Shown here: positions 34,459 to 43,375 of the stretch, in pieces
How positions within the stretch are numbered: the stretch's first letter is position 1
Layout of the letters: every line of letters begins with the position of its first letter
From: JANXSS01 sp040385645
Lineage (GTDB): Bacteria > Pseudomonadota > Gammaproteobacteria > Burkholderiales > Burkholderiaceae_D
Length of the DNA: 64,000 nucleotides
Reading direction: 5' to 3'
NCBI GenBank assembly: GCA_040385645.1
Contig: JAZKGZ010000003.1
Coordinates: 124,001 to 188,000 of the forward strand
The notes under the pieces: generated by a model
What the model was told of the DNA's origin: nothing
What the model saw: only the letters and a program-made list of their open reading frames with translations
Database searches by the model: none
Position numbers and translations under genes: made by a program

Positions 34459-36345
34459 TCAGGCTGGCGCCGTGGCATTCGGCGTTACACCGCCAGATGT
34501 ACTGTCCGAAGAAGGCCGTTTTGGCGGAATACCGGCTTTCGGCAAACGAGGCTCCCGTCCTTCCATAATGTCGTTGATTTGATCGGCATCGATGGTTTCC
34601 CATTCCAACAAAGTTTTCACCATCATTTCGACCTTGTCGCGGTTGTCTTCCAAAAGCTTACGAGACAGCGCGTACTGACCATCGAGAATGCGACGAATCT
34701 CCATATCTACTTTTTGCTGGGTCGCTTCGGAAACGGTCTTGGAAGACATGCGTCCGAAATAAGCCTCTTGCTCGGTGTCTTCGTACACCATCGTACCCAA
34801 ACTCTCGGACATGCCGTATCGGGTAACCATCGCCCTGGCAAGCTTGGTGGCCCGCTCGAAATCGTTGGAAGCACCCGTAGACATCTGGTGCATGAAAATC
34901 TCTTCCGAAATCCGCCCACCGAAGAGAATCGCGATCTCTTCCAGCATCTTGTCTTTGTACATATTGATGCGGTCGTGTTCCGGCAATTGCCAAGTCAGGC
35001 CGAGGGCGAAACCCCGCGGCATGATCGTAACCTTGTGTACCGGGTCTGCTTTGGGTAAAAGTTTTGCAACCACTGCGTGGCCGGCTTCATGGAACGCCGT
35101 GTTGCGCCGTTCCTCTTCCCGCATCACGGCCGATTTGCGCTCTGGACCCATGACGATCTTATCTTTGGCATCTTCGAAGTCTTGCATTTCCACCAGCCGC
35201 TTACTACGACGTGCGGCAAACAATGCTGCCTCGTTTACCAAATTTGCCAGATCGGCACCAGAAAAACCCGGCGTGCCGCGGGCCAGAACATCGGCTTTCA
35301 CGTCGCCGCCAATCGGCACTTTACGCATGTGCACATACAAGATTTGTTCGCGTCCACGGATATCTGGCAAGCCGACCATCACCTGACGATCGAAGCGGCC
35401 CGGACGCAGCAACGCTTTATCCAACACGTCAGCCCGATTGGTCGCAGCGATGACGATCACGCCAGAATTTGCTTCGAAACCATCCATCTCTACAAGCAAT
35501 TGGTTCAAGGTCTGCTCACGCTCGTCGTTGCCACCACCCATGCCTGCGCCACGGTGCCGACCGACCGCGTCGATTTCGTCGATGAAGATAATGCAGGGCG
35601 ACTGTTTTTTTGCGTTTTCAAACATATCGCGCACGCGGGAAGCGCCGACGCCGACGAACATCTCGACGAAATCCGAACCAGAAATCGTAAAAAACGGCAC
35701 TTTCGCCTCACCTGCAATGGCGCGTGCGAGCAAAGTCTTACCCGTTCCGGGCGGGCCAACCATCAGTACGCCGCGCGGAATACGGCCACCGAGCTTTTGG
35801 AATTTTGTCGGGTCGCGCAGAAATTCGACCAGTTCGTGCACTTCTTCTTTGGCCTCGTCGCAACCGGCAACATCGGCAAAGGTGACGGTATTGCTCGCTT
35901 CGTCAAGCATGCGCGCTTTCGAGCGGCCGAAAGAAAACGCCCCGCCTTTTCCTCCACCCTGCATCTGCCGCATGAAAAACACCCACACGCCGATCAATAA
36001 CAGCATCGGAAACCAAGAAATGAACACCTGCGTGAGAAACGATTGTTCTTCCGGCTGCCGAACATCGAATTTGACACCGTTAGCCACCAGGTCGCCGATC
36101 AGGCCACGATCGAGATAAGTAATCGCCGTTTTTATCTTTTTGCCATCTTCGGTGGTGGCGATAATGCTGCGGTCTTCGATCGTCGCATCTTTTATGCGCC
36201 TGGCTTTGACCTCGTCCAGAAAATCGGAATAGGCTACCGCCTGTGCACCGCCTGCAATCCCTCGCCCGTCGAATTGCTTGAAAACGGTGAACAAGACCAG
36301 CGCGATGACGACCCATATGGCCGCTTTTGAAAACATGTTATTCAC
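34459..36345 (-). CDS. ftsH: ATP-dependent membrane zinc protease FtsH
   Basis: The 628-residue inner-membrane protease degrades misassembled membrane proteins and regulators. In order: a first transmembrane helix (7-20), a periplasmic domain (30-100), a second transmembrane helix (about 104-122), and an AAA ATPase with Walker A GPPGTGKT, Walker B IIFIDEIDAVG and SRH region TNRADVLDKALLRPGRFDR. The zinc-protease HEAGH follows. The start is a GTG at 36345 (V-N-N-M-F, read as Met), because AAGGAG lies at ideal distance before it. Upstream rlmE and downstream folP-glmM are the usual neighbours. Confidence 0.97.
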   Translation of the reverse strand: MNNMFSKAAIWVVIALVLFTVFKQFDGRGIAGGAQAVAYSDFLDEVKARRIKDATIEDRSIIATTEDGKKIKTAITYLDRGLIGDLVANGVKFDVRQPEEQSFLTQVFISWFPMLLLIGVWVFFMRQMQGGGKGGAFSFGRSKARMLDEASNTVTFADVAGCDEAKEEVHELVEFLRDPTKFQKLGGRIPRGVLMVGPPGTGKTLLARAIAGEAKVPFFTISGSDFVEMFVGVGASRVRDMFENAKKQSPCIIFIDEIDAVGRHRGAGMGGGNDEREQTLNQLLVEMDGFEANSGVIVIAATNRADVLDKALLRPGRFDRQVMVGLPDIRGREQILYVHMRKVPIGGDVKADVLARGTPGFSGADLANLVNEAALFAARRSKRLVEMQDFEDAKDKIVMGPERKSAVMREEERRNTAFHEAGHAVVAKLLPKADPVHKVTIMPRGFALGLTWQLPEHDRINMYKDKMLEEIAILFGGRISEEIFMHQMSTGASNDFERATKLARAMVTRYGMSESLGTMVYEDTEQEAYFGRMSSKTVSEATQQKVDMEIRRILDGQYALSRKLLEDNRDKVEMMVKTLLEWETIDADQINDIMEGREPRLPKAGIPPKRPSSDSTSGGVTPNATAPA

Positions 36346-36457
36346 AAGAACTCCTTGAACGCCCAGCACGACGGCACATTAGCGACTGATTCTAACCTGT
36401 ATATTTTAACCTCGCTCCCGAAATACCAATACCTATACCACCCTTCAACGTTGTAAA

Positions 36458-37132
36458 TCAGGATGAGAGCGGATCGCTAGACTCCGACTTGACAAAATTT
36501 CTCAAATGCTTGCCAAGGAGAAATATCTCGGAAGACTTGTCACGACTGGCTTTGGGCTTTTTCGACTGCACGACCTTGAATTCGCTCTTAAATTTCTCCA
36601 CGATCTGGCTATATCCCTGACCGTTGAAACATTTAACCAGCAATACGCCCGAGGGCTTCATGTGCAGCTGAGCAAACTCGACTGCCAAATCGATCATGTG
36701 CTCCATTCGAGCAGCGTCGGCAGAGGCAATACCGGAAAGGTTAGGTGCCATATCGGACAGCACGAGATCGACCATGCGCCCGGCTAGCAGCGTTTCCAGC
36801 TGACGCAGGATTCGTGGCTCACGAAAATCGCCTTCGATGAAATGCACGTCGGCGATCGGCTCCATAGGCAACATGTCGAGACCAACGATCAGGCCGTCGA
36901 TACCGCCGCCCACCTTGCCGGCAAGGCGGCTGCGAACGTACTGACACCAGCTACCCGGGGTAGAGCCGAGATCGACAATGATCTGACCTGGCCGGATCAA
37001 CTTTTCACTCTCGTCGATTTCCTTGAGCTTATAGACGGCGCGTGCCCGGTAACCCTCCTTTTGCGCCAGTTTTACATAGGGATCGTTGATATGGTCGTGC
37101 AACCAGTTTTTGTTTAATTTCTTCTTTGCCAT
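36458..37132 (-). CDS. rlmE: 23S rRNA 2'-O-methyltransferase (U2552)
   Basis: The 224-residue RrmJ/FtsJ-family enzyme methylates U2552 in the A loop of 23S rRNA late in 50S assembly. The SAM motif VDLGSTPGSWCQ (about 49-60) and the catalytic tetrad regions are visible: KLKEIDE near the N-terminus, DMAPNLSG, VKCFNGQGY and SSEIFLL. It is upstream of ftsH, as in E. coli, and diverges from yhbY with only 29 bases between the starts. Confidence 0.97.
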   Translation of the reverse strand: MAKKKLNKNWLHDHINDPYVKLAQKEGYRARAVYKLKEIDESEKLIRPGQIIVDLGSTPGSWCQYVRSRLAGKVGGGIDGLIVGLDMLPMEPIADVHFIEGDFREPRILRQLETLLAGRMVDLVLSDMAPNLSGIASADAARMEHMIDLAVEFAQLHMKPSGVLLVKCFNGQGYSQIVEKFKSEFKVVQSKKPKASRDKSSEIFLLGKHLRNFVKSESSDPLSS

Positions 37133-37136
37133 CGCG

Positions 37137-37142
37137 TAAAAT
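37137..37142 (+). promoter_or_regulatory. Possible -10 box for yhbY
   Basis: TAAAAT lies 19 bases before the yhbY ATG in the 29-base space between the rlmE and yhbY starts. A weak TTAATT 17 bases upstream is inside the rlmE coding start. If used, the leader would be about 13 bases and contain AAAGGA. Confidence 0.3.
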
Positions 37143-37161
37143 AACGTTTTAAAGGATTTTT

Positions 37162-37632
37162 ATGGCCAAGCTTAGCCCGGTCGAACGTGCCGCTTTACGC
37201 GCCGATGCGCATGTTTTGAATCCGGTTGTCATGATCGGGGAGGCCGGGCTGACACCCGGCGTAATAAAAGAAATCGATTCCAGCCTGGATTCCCATGGCT
37301 TGATAAAAATACGCGTAGTCGGCGACGACCGAGAGGCGCGGCTTGCCATCTACCAAAGTATTTGCGAGCAACTCAAGGCGGCACCGGTCCAACATATCGG
37401 TAAGTTGCTGGTGATCTACCGTACCAAAGCCGAAGACGTGAAAGAGCGTAGTAGCAAGTCCGGCAAAGGCATGCGAGAAGTTACCATTGTAAAACCCAGC
37501 CCGAGCGGTACCAAGCGTCCTTCCGTGACAAAGGTGATGGTCAAGGGCAATGAGCGCGTGACTCAAGGCGGCAATGTAAAACGTGCCAAGCCGCGTCAGA
37601 CAAGCCCAAAAAAATCTTCTCTCGGGAGCTAG
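37162..37632 (+). CDS. yhbY: CRS1-YhbY domain RNA-binding protein
   Basis: The 156-residue protein has an N-terminal CRM domain of about 95 residues with RADAHVLNPVVMIGEAGLTPG and the family RNA-binding pattern. A basic tail of about 55 residues, rich in Lys/Ser/Pro and probably disordered, follows. YhbY associates with pre-50S ribosomal particles, which fits the divergent rlmE neighbour. The tail is an extension compared with the 97-residue E. coli protein. AAAGGA precedes the ATG. It converges on greA. Confidence 0.92.
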   Translation: MAKLSPVERAALRADAHVLNPVVMIGEAGLTPGVIKEIDSSLDSHGLIKIRVVGDDREARLAIYQSICEQLKAAPVQHIGKLLVIYRTKAEDVKERSSKSGKGMREVTIVKPSPSGTKRPSVTKVMVKGNERVTQGGNVKRAKPRQTSPKKSSLGS

Positions 37633-37700
37633 GTGCAGTAACAGCTTCCAACTTCAGGCTATAAATGTTTCGCTTGAGTCTGGAATTAAATGTACTGCAC
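37633..37700. repeat. 8-bp inverted repeat spanning the yhbY-greA convergent junction
   Basis: GTGCAGTA (37633-37640) and TACTGCAC (37693-37700) are perfect inverted arms. Inside them TTCCA...GC and GC...TGGAA can pair partly. The right arm lies in the last codons of greA. It may act as a bidirectional terminator, but there is no long T-run. Confidence 0.35.
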
Positions 37701-38162
37701 GTCCAGTACTTCGTATTCATGCACACCGGCAGGTGCCTCGACGGCCACGACATCACCAGCGTATTTACCGATCAACGCGCGCGCGATCGGTGAGGTGATC
37801 GACACCTTACGCTCTTTCAAATCAGCCTCGTCGACGCCGACGATCTGATACGTGACACGGTCACCGGATTCCAGATCTTCGAGGTGAACCGTCGCAGCGA
37901 ACGTGATGCGGCCTTCCGCATCCAGCGTAGTCGGATCGATGATCTGCGCGGCACCGAGCTTACCCTCGAGGTCGGCGATACGGCCTTCGATGAAGCTCTG
38001 GCGCTCCTTCGCTGCATCGTAATCGGCATTTTCGGAAAGGTCGCCATGCGCGCGGGCTTCGGCGATGGCACTGATGACGGCTGGGCGTTCTTTGGTTTTG
38101 AGACGATGTAATTCGTCTTTTAACAGCTGTGCACCGTGTTTGGTTAATGGAACTGAATTCAT
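37686..38162 (-). CDS. greA: Transcription elongation factor GreA
   Basis: The 158-residue factor rescues backtracked RNA polymerase by stimulating transcript cleavage. The N-terminal coiled coil has the tip GDLSENADYDAAKE with the acidic residues that coordinate the active-site Mg. The C-terminal FKBP-like domain (about 80-158) carries ISITSPIARAL-type sequence. Length is exactly the family norm. It follows carB on the same strand, as in many proteobacteria, with a hairpin between. Confidence 0.97.
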   Translation of the reverse strand: MNSVPLTKHGAQLLKDELHRLKTKERPAVISAIAEARAHGDLSENADYDAAKERQSFIEGRIADLEGKLGAAQIIDPTTLDAEGRITFAATVHLEDLESGDRVTYQIVGVDEADLKERKVSITSPIARALIGKYAGDVVAVEAPAGVHEYEVLDVQYI

Positions 38163-38214
38163 GGGACTGAGTTTACCGGGCTAAATGGAACGTCGATGTT
38201 AAAAGAAATGAAAA

Positions 38215-38268
38215 CCACAGGGGCTGCAGCGAAGTTCCGAAATGGAAGATCGATGCAGCTCCCTGTGG
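38215..38268 (-). terminator. Long imperfect hairpin between carB and greA
   Basis: CCACAGGG-G-CTGCA-G-CGA (left) pairs with the complement of TCGATGCAGCTCCCTGTGG (right) with one bulge and one mismatch. On the minus strand it is followed by TTTTCATTTCTTTT. It lies 20 bases after the carB stop and is a plausible terminator or processing hairpin that separates carB from greA. Confidence 0.6.
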
Positions 38269-38288
38269 CCGGGGTGCGTTACGATGGT

Positions 38289-41200
38289 TTAGTGTAAGGT
38301 CTTATGGAGCCCTTGTAAATCGTAGACGTGCAAAGTGTCCAGATGCGCCATACCTTCGATTGCTGCCTCCGCGCCGGCAATCGTTGTGTAAGTCGTGACA
38401 CGTGCGGCCAATGCCGAGGTGCGTATGGCGCGCGAGTCGGCAATGGCGCTCCGCTTTTCTTCCACAGTATTGATCACCAAAGCGATTTCCTGATTCTTGA
38501 TCATATCCACCACGTGTGGACGCCCTTCCGCGACCTTGTTGACGGTTGCCACCGGCAGGCCGGCAGCGCTGATTGCCGCAGCAGTACCCTTTGTAGCGAC
38601 CACCGAAAACCCCATGCCGACCAGGTCGCGCGCAACCTGTACCGCCCTCACCTTGTCGCCACCTTTGACGCTTAAAAAAACTTTACCCGAAGACGGTAGT
38701 TTGACGCCCGCGCCCAGCTGCGACTTTACAAATGCTTCGCCGAATGTCTTGCCAACACCCATGACTTCGCCGGTCGATTTCATTTCCGGCCCCAATATCG
38801 TATCGACGCCAGGAAATTTTACGAACGGAAATACCGCTTCCTTGACACTGAAATAGCCTGGCACGACCTCATTGACGACACCCTGCGATGCCAGCGATTG
38901 ACCGACCATGCAACGCGCGGCGATTTTTGCCAGCTGCAAACCCGTAGCCTTAGAAACGAAGGGCACGGTACGGGAGGCACGCGGATTGACTTCCAGCACG
39001 AACACGACATCCTGAAGCGTGACTTCGCCAGTAGCATTCGCAATTTCCTGCTGTTGAATGGCGAATTGGACGTTCATCAAACCGACCACCTGCAGCCCTT
39101 TAGCCATGGCAGCAGTTTGTCGCTTGATTTCCTCGATGGTCGATTGCGCCAGCGAATATGGCGGCAGCGAGCACGCGGAGTCGCCGGAATGTACACCGGC
39201 TTGTTCGATATGCTCCATCACCCCACCGATGAATGTTTCCTCGCCATCGGCAATACAATCGACGTCCACCTCGATCGCATCGTTGAGGAAGCGGTCGAGT
39301 AAAACCGGCGAATCGTGTGAAACCTTGACTGCCTCACGCATGTAGCGCTCTAAGTCGCGTTGCTCATGAACGATTTCCATCGCCCTGCCTCCCAGCACGT
39401 AGGAGGGCCGTACGACCAGCGGATAGCCGATTTCCTGCGCCAGCGACAACGCCTCGGCTTCGGTGCGCGCCGTACGATTCGGCGGCTGACGCAATTTCAA
39501 TTCGTGCAGCAGCTTTTGGAAACGCTCGCGGTCTTCGGCGGCATCGATCATGTCGGGCGAGGTACCGATGATCGGCACGCCGTTGGCTTCCAGGTCCAGT
39601 GCCAGCTTCAGTGGCGTCTGCCCGCCGTATTGCACGATCACGCCGACTGGCTTCTCCTTGTCGACGATTTCCAGTACGTCTTCCAGTGTCACCGGCTCAA
39701 AATACAGCCGGTCAGAGGTGTCGTAATCGGTGGATACGGTCTCGGGATTGCAATTGACCATGATGGTTTCATAACCATCTTCGCGCATCGCCAGTGCCGC
39801 ATGCACGCAGCAGTAATCGAATTCGATACCCTGGCCGATACGATTCGGCCCGCCACCCAGCACCATAATTTTTTTGCGATCCGTGGGCTGCGCTTCGCAC
39901 TCCTCCTCGTAAGTCGAATACATGTAAGCGGTATTGGTCGCAAATTCGCCACCGCAGGTGTCGACCCTTTTGTAGACCGGCCTGACCTGCATTGCACGGC
40001 GTTGTTCGCGCACGGCCGTATCCGTCGTCTTGAGTAGCTTAGCCAACCGGCGGTCGGCAAAACCTTTTTGTTTAAGCTTGCGCAAGGTTGCTTTATCGAT
40101 CGCCTGCAGCTGCTGTGTCTCCAGCCAGAGTTCGATGTCGACGATTTCCTTGATCTGCGCCAGAAACCACGGATCGATATGCGTAAGCTGGTGTACCTCT
40201 TCCAATGTAAAACCGTGAGCAAACGCATCGCCAACGTACCAGATGCGCTCCGGCCCTGGCTCGCCGAGTTCTTCTTCGATGGTTTCCCGGTCGGTGGTTT
40301 TTTCATTCATGCCATCGACGCCCACCTCCAGGCCGCGCAATGCCTTTTGAAACGATTCCTGGAAAGTCCGACCGATGGCCATGACTTCGCCGACCGATTT
40401 CATCTGGGTCGTGAGATGGCTGTCGGCAGTCGGAAATTTCTCGAACGCGAAGCGTGGAATCTTGGTAACCACGTAATCGATGGAGGGCTCGAACGAGGCC
40501 GGCGTGGCACCGCCGGTAATCTCGTTGCGCAGCTCGTCGAGAGTGAAGCCAACCGCTAGTTTCGCGGCTATTTTTGCGATCGGAAAACCGGTTGCTTTCG
40601 ATGCCAGTGCAGACGACCGGGAAACACGCGGATTCATTTCGATCACGATCATGCGGCCGTCGGCTGGGTTGATCGAAAATTGCACGTTCGAACCACCGGT
40701 ATCGACCCCGATCTCGCGCAGCACCGCCAGCGAGGCGTTGCGCATGATCTGGTATTCCTTGTCGGTAAGGGTTTGTGCCGGTGCGACCGTGATCGAGTCG
40801 CCGGTGTGTACGCCCATCGGGTCGAGGTTTTCGATCGAGCAGACGATGATGCAGTTGTCGGCTTTGTCACGCACGACTTCCATCTCGAATTCTTTCCAGC
40901 CGATCAGCGATTCCTCGATCAACAGCTCCGAAGTCGGTGAAGCTTCCAGGCCGCGCTTGCAGATGGACTCGAATTCTTCGGCATTGTAGGCAATGCCGCC
41001 ACCGGAGCCGCCCATGGTGAATGATGGCCGGATAATGCACGGAAAACCTAGGTCTTTCTGCACCGCCCAAGACTCTTCAAGGGTATGCGCCACGCCGGAG
41101 CGGGCCGAACCGAGCCCGATACGGGTCATGGCATCTTTGAACTTGGAACGATCCTCGGCCATGTCGATGGCTTCCGGCGACGCACCGATCAGCTCGCAAT

Positions 41201-41534
41201 CGTATTTGCCGAGAACGCCGTGGCGATGCAAGTCCAGGGCGCAATTAAGGGCCGTCTGGCCGCCCATGGTCGGAAGAATGGCATCTGGCCGCTCCTTGTC
41301 GATGATACGTTCCACCACCTGCCAGGTGATCGGTTCTACATAAGTTACATCGGCCATTTCGGGATCGGTCATGATAGTTGCCGGGTTGCTATTGACGAGC
41401 ACCACCCGATACCCCTCTTCCCGCAACGCTTTACACGCTTGCACGCCGGAATAATCGAATTCACAGGCTTGGCCGATGACGATGGGGCCGGCACCGATAA
41501 TTAGAATGCTTTGGATGTCGGTGCGCTTAGGCAT
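38289..41534 (-). CDS. carB: Carbamoyl-phosphate synthase large subunit
   Basis: The 1081-residue enzyme makes carbamoyl phosphate for pyrimidines and arginine using ammonia from CarA. Two homologous ATP-grasp halves are visible (each with a GxGPxxIGQ start: IGAGPIVIGQACEFDYSG at 13-30, and GGGPNRIGQGIEFDYC near 568-583). They are separated by an oligomerisation domain, and a C-terminal MGS-like allosteric domain begins near residue 945. Length is close to E. coli CarB (1073). Its start overlaps the carA stop by eight bases. Confidence 0.98.
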   Translation of the reverse strand: MPKRTDIQSILIIGAGPIVIGQACEFDYSGVQACKALREEGYRVVLVNSNPATIMTDPEMADVTYVEPITWQVVERIIDKERPDAILPTMGGQTALNCALDLHRHGVLGKYDCELIGASPEAIDMAEDRSKFKDAMTRIGLGSARSGVAHTLEESWAVQKDLGFPCIIRPSFTMGGSGGGIAYNAEEFESICKRGLEASPTSELLIEESLIGWKEFEMEVVRDKADNCIIVCSIENLDPMGVHTGDSITVAPAQTLTDKEYQIMRNASLAVLREIGVDTGGSNVQFSINPADGRMIVIEMNPRVSRSSALASKATGFPIAKIAAKLAVGFTLDELRNEITGGATPASFEPSIDYVVTKIPRFAFEKFPTADSHLTTQMKSVGEVMAIGRTFQESFQKALRGLEVGVDGMNEKTTDRETIEEELGEPGPERIWYVGDAFAHGFTLEEVHQLTHIDPWFLAQIKEIVDIELWLETQQLQAIDKATLRKLKQKGFADRRLAKLLKTTDTAVREQRRAMQVRPVYKRVDTCGGEFATNTAYMYSTYEEECEAQPTDRKKIMVLGGGPNRIGQGIEFDYCCVHAALAMREDGYETIMVNCNPETVSTDYDTSDRLYFEPVTLEDVLEIVDKEKPVGVIVQYGGQTPLKLALDLEANGVPIIGTSPDMIDAAEDRERFQKLLHELKLRQPPNRTARTEAEALSLAQEIGYPLVVRPSYVLGGRAMEIVHEQRDLERYMREAVKVSHDSPVLLDRFLNDAIEVDVDCIADGEETFIGGVMEHIEQAGVHSGDSACSLPPYSLAQSTIEEIKRQTAAMAKGLQVVGLMNVQFAIQQQEIANATGEVTLQDVVFVLEVNPRASRTVPFVSKATGLQLAKIAARCMVGQSLASQGVVNEVVPGYFSVKEAVFPFVKFPGVDTILGPEMKSTGEVMGVGKTFGEAFVKSQLGAGVKLPSSGKVFLSVKGGDKVRAVQVARDLVGMGFSVVATKGTAAAISAAGLPVATVNKVAEGRPHVVDMIKNQEIALVINTVEEKRSAIADSRAIRTSALAARVTTYTTIAGAEAAIEGMAHLDTLHVYDLQGLHKTLH

Positions 41535-42681
41535 TTTTGTAATTCTCCATCAGTGCCACGAAACGATCGAACAACGGGGCGATATCTTGCGGGCCGGGAG
41601 ATGCTTCGGGGTGGCCCTGGAAACAAAAAGCGGGACGGTCGGTTCGGGCGAATCCCTGCAGCGAACCGTCGAATAACGAAACATGGGTGACCTTGCAATT
41701 CGACGGCAACGTTTCGGCATCGACCGCGAATCCATGATTTTGCGAAGTAATTAGCACTTGCCGGCTTTCCAGGTCTTGTACAGGGTGATTGGCACCGTGA
41801 TGACCGAACTTCATTTTCGAGGTCGTGGCACCGCAAGCCAGTGCCATGATTTGATGGCCCAGGCAAATACCGAAAGTTGGAATACCGCGCTCGATCAACG
41901 TACGGGTGGCAGCGATGGCGTAATCGCACGGCTCGGGGTCGCCCGGACCGTTCGAAAGAAAAATACCGTCCGGCTCAAGAGCTAGAGCTTGTTCTGCAGT
42001 CGCTTGCGCCGGCAATACCGTGATGCGGCAACCGCTCTGCGCCAACATGCGCAAAATATTAAATTTCACACCGTAATCGAATGCCACGACATGAAAACGT
42101 GGCGCAGTTTGTTGCCCATGCCCTTGTCCGAGACGCCATTCGGTTTCGGTCCATTCATAGGTTTCTTTTGTGGAAACCACTTTTGCCAAGTCCATACCTA
42201 CCAGCCCGGGAAAAGCCAGGGCAAGCGATAATGCCTCTTTTGCATCGGCTTTGATGCCTGCGACGATCGCCCCGGATTGCGCGCCTGTGTCTCGCAGTAA
42301 GCGGGTCAGCTTGCGGGTGTCGATGCCGGCGATGGCGACGATATTCTCCGCTTTGAGATACTCGCTCAGATTCTGGGTAGAACGGAAATTCGAGGTGGCG
42401 ATCGGCAGATCTCGCACGATCAGACCGGCAACATGAATTCGATCCGCTTCGACATCTTCGGCGTTGACACCGGTGTTGCCGATGTGCGGATAGGTCAGCG
42501 TCACGATCTGGCGACTGTAACTGGGATCTGTCAGGATTTCCTGATAGCCGGTCATGGCGGTATTGAATACCACTTCACCGGTTGTCTGGCCCTGCGCACC
42601 GATGGACACACCTTCGAAAATCGACCCGTCTGCCAGCGCTAGAATGGCCGGAACGACCGGACCAGAAAAAAATGGCTGCAA
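41527..42681 (-). CDS. carA: Carbamoyl-phosphate synthase small subunit (TTG start)
   Basis: The 384-residue glutaminase subunit has the Cys in GICLGHQ and His/Glu in FQGHPEASPGP, forming the triad that releases ammonia for CarB. The N-terminal half is the CarA-specific domain (LALADGSIFEG, NTAMTGYQEI). There is no ATG in a suitable place. AGGAG lies six bases before the TTG at 42681, while the TTG at 42687 directly abuts AGGAG, so 42681 is preferred. The 220-base region upstream up to the HbpS gene probably carries the promoter; no clear box was seen. Confidence 0.95.
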   Translation of the reverse strand: MQPFFSGPVVPAILALADGSIFEGVSIGAQGQTTGEVVFNTAMTGYQEILTDPSYSRQIVTLTYPHIGNTGVNAEDVEADRIHVAGLIVRDLPIATSNFRSTQNLSEYLKAENIVAIAGIDTRKLTRLLRDTGAQSGAIVAGIKADAKEALSLALAFPGLVGMDLAKVVSTKETYEWTETEWRLGQGHGQQTAPRFHVVAFDYGVKFNILRMLAQSGCRITVLPAQATAEQALALEPDGIFLSNGPGDPEPCDYAIAATRTLIERGIPTFGICLGHQIMALACGATTSKMKFGHHGANHPVQDLESRQVLITSQNHGFAVDAETLPSNCKVTHVSLFDGSLQGFARTDRPAFCFQGHPEASPGPQDIAPLFDRFVALMENYKNA

Positions 42682-42907
42682 GGGCAACTCCTGAAATAGT
42701 TACCGTCGTCGCATCGCGCCGTCACGACCGCAGCACTCGTCCGAGGACGGCAATAACACTATGCCGACAGGAACGATACGGATCGATTTCAGACTGTAGG
42801 AGGGGTATGCGCTACGACGGTTTTTGGATTAGTTAAACCGGATGATTATAGCGCGATAAGGCCTTTCCAGGCAAACGGCGGCGCGCGCACTTAAATGTGC
42901 GATTGAA

Positions 42908-43315
42908 CTAGAAAACCAACGCTGCAATGCCAGCTTTGGCAATTTGCACATCCTCACTCGATTTCACGCCTGATACGCCGACTGCACCGACGCACTGACC
43001 TTCGACCATGACCGGCACGCCCCCTTCGAGCATGCCTTCCAATGTCGGTGCGGACAAAAATGCGAACCGACCGTTGTTGATCATATCTTCGAAAATCTTG
43101 GTATCGCGTCTGCCAAGTGCGGCGCTCGCGGCCTTGGCAGGCGACATCGTCGCCGACATCGGTGGCGCGCCGTCGAGTCGATGCATCAACAACAGGTGCC
43201 CACCATCGTCGACGATGGAGATCGTAACTGCCCAGCCGTTAATCTGCGCTTCGTTCTCAGCCGCTACAGCGATTTTTTTCGCATCGTCTAGTGTCAACAT
43301 GTGTTTTAGTTTCAA
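42908..43315 (-). CDS. GlcG/HbpS family heme-binding-like protein
   Basis: The 135-residue protein belongs to the GlcG/HbpS (DUF336) family: LTLDDAKKIAVAAE near the start, VDDGGHLLLMHRLDGA in the middle, and a glycine-rich GGVPVMVEGQCVGAVGVSG. Some members bind heme or corrinoid, others sit in glycolate operons. The start at the TTG 43315 is chosen because GGAGG lies four bases before it and family members begin MKxKxxLTL; the ATG at 43300 has no Shine-Dalgarno. It stands alone between the response regulator and carA. Confidence 0.85.
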   Translation of the reverse strand: MKLKHMLTLDDAKKIAVAAENEAQINGWAVTISIVDDGGHLLLMHRLDGAPPMSATMSPAKAASAALGRRDTKIFEDMINNGRFAFLSAPTLEGMLEGGVPVMVEGQCVGAVGVSGVKSSEDVQIAKAGIAALVF

Positions 43316-43375
43316 GGTGCCTCCAAATTTGACCCGAGATTGTACGATACCTAAAGGTATCGATGACATAGATAG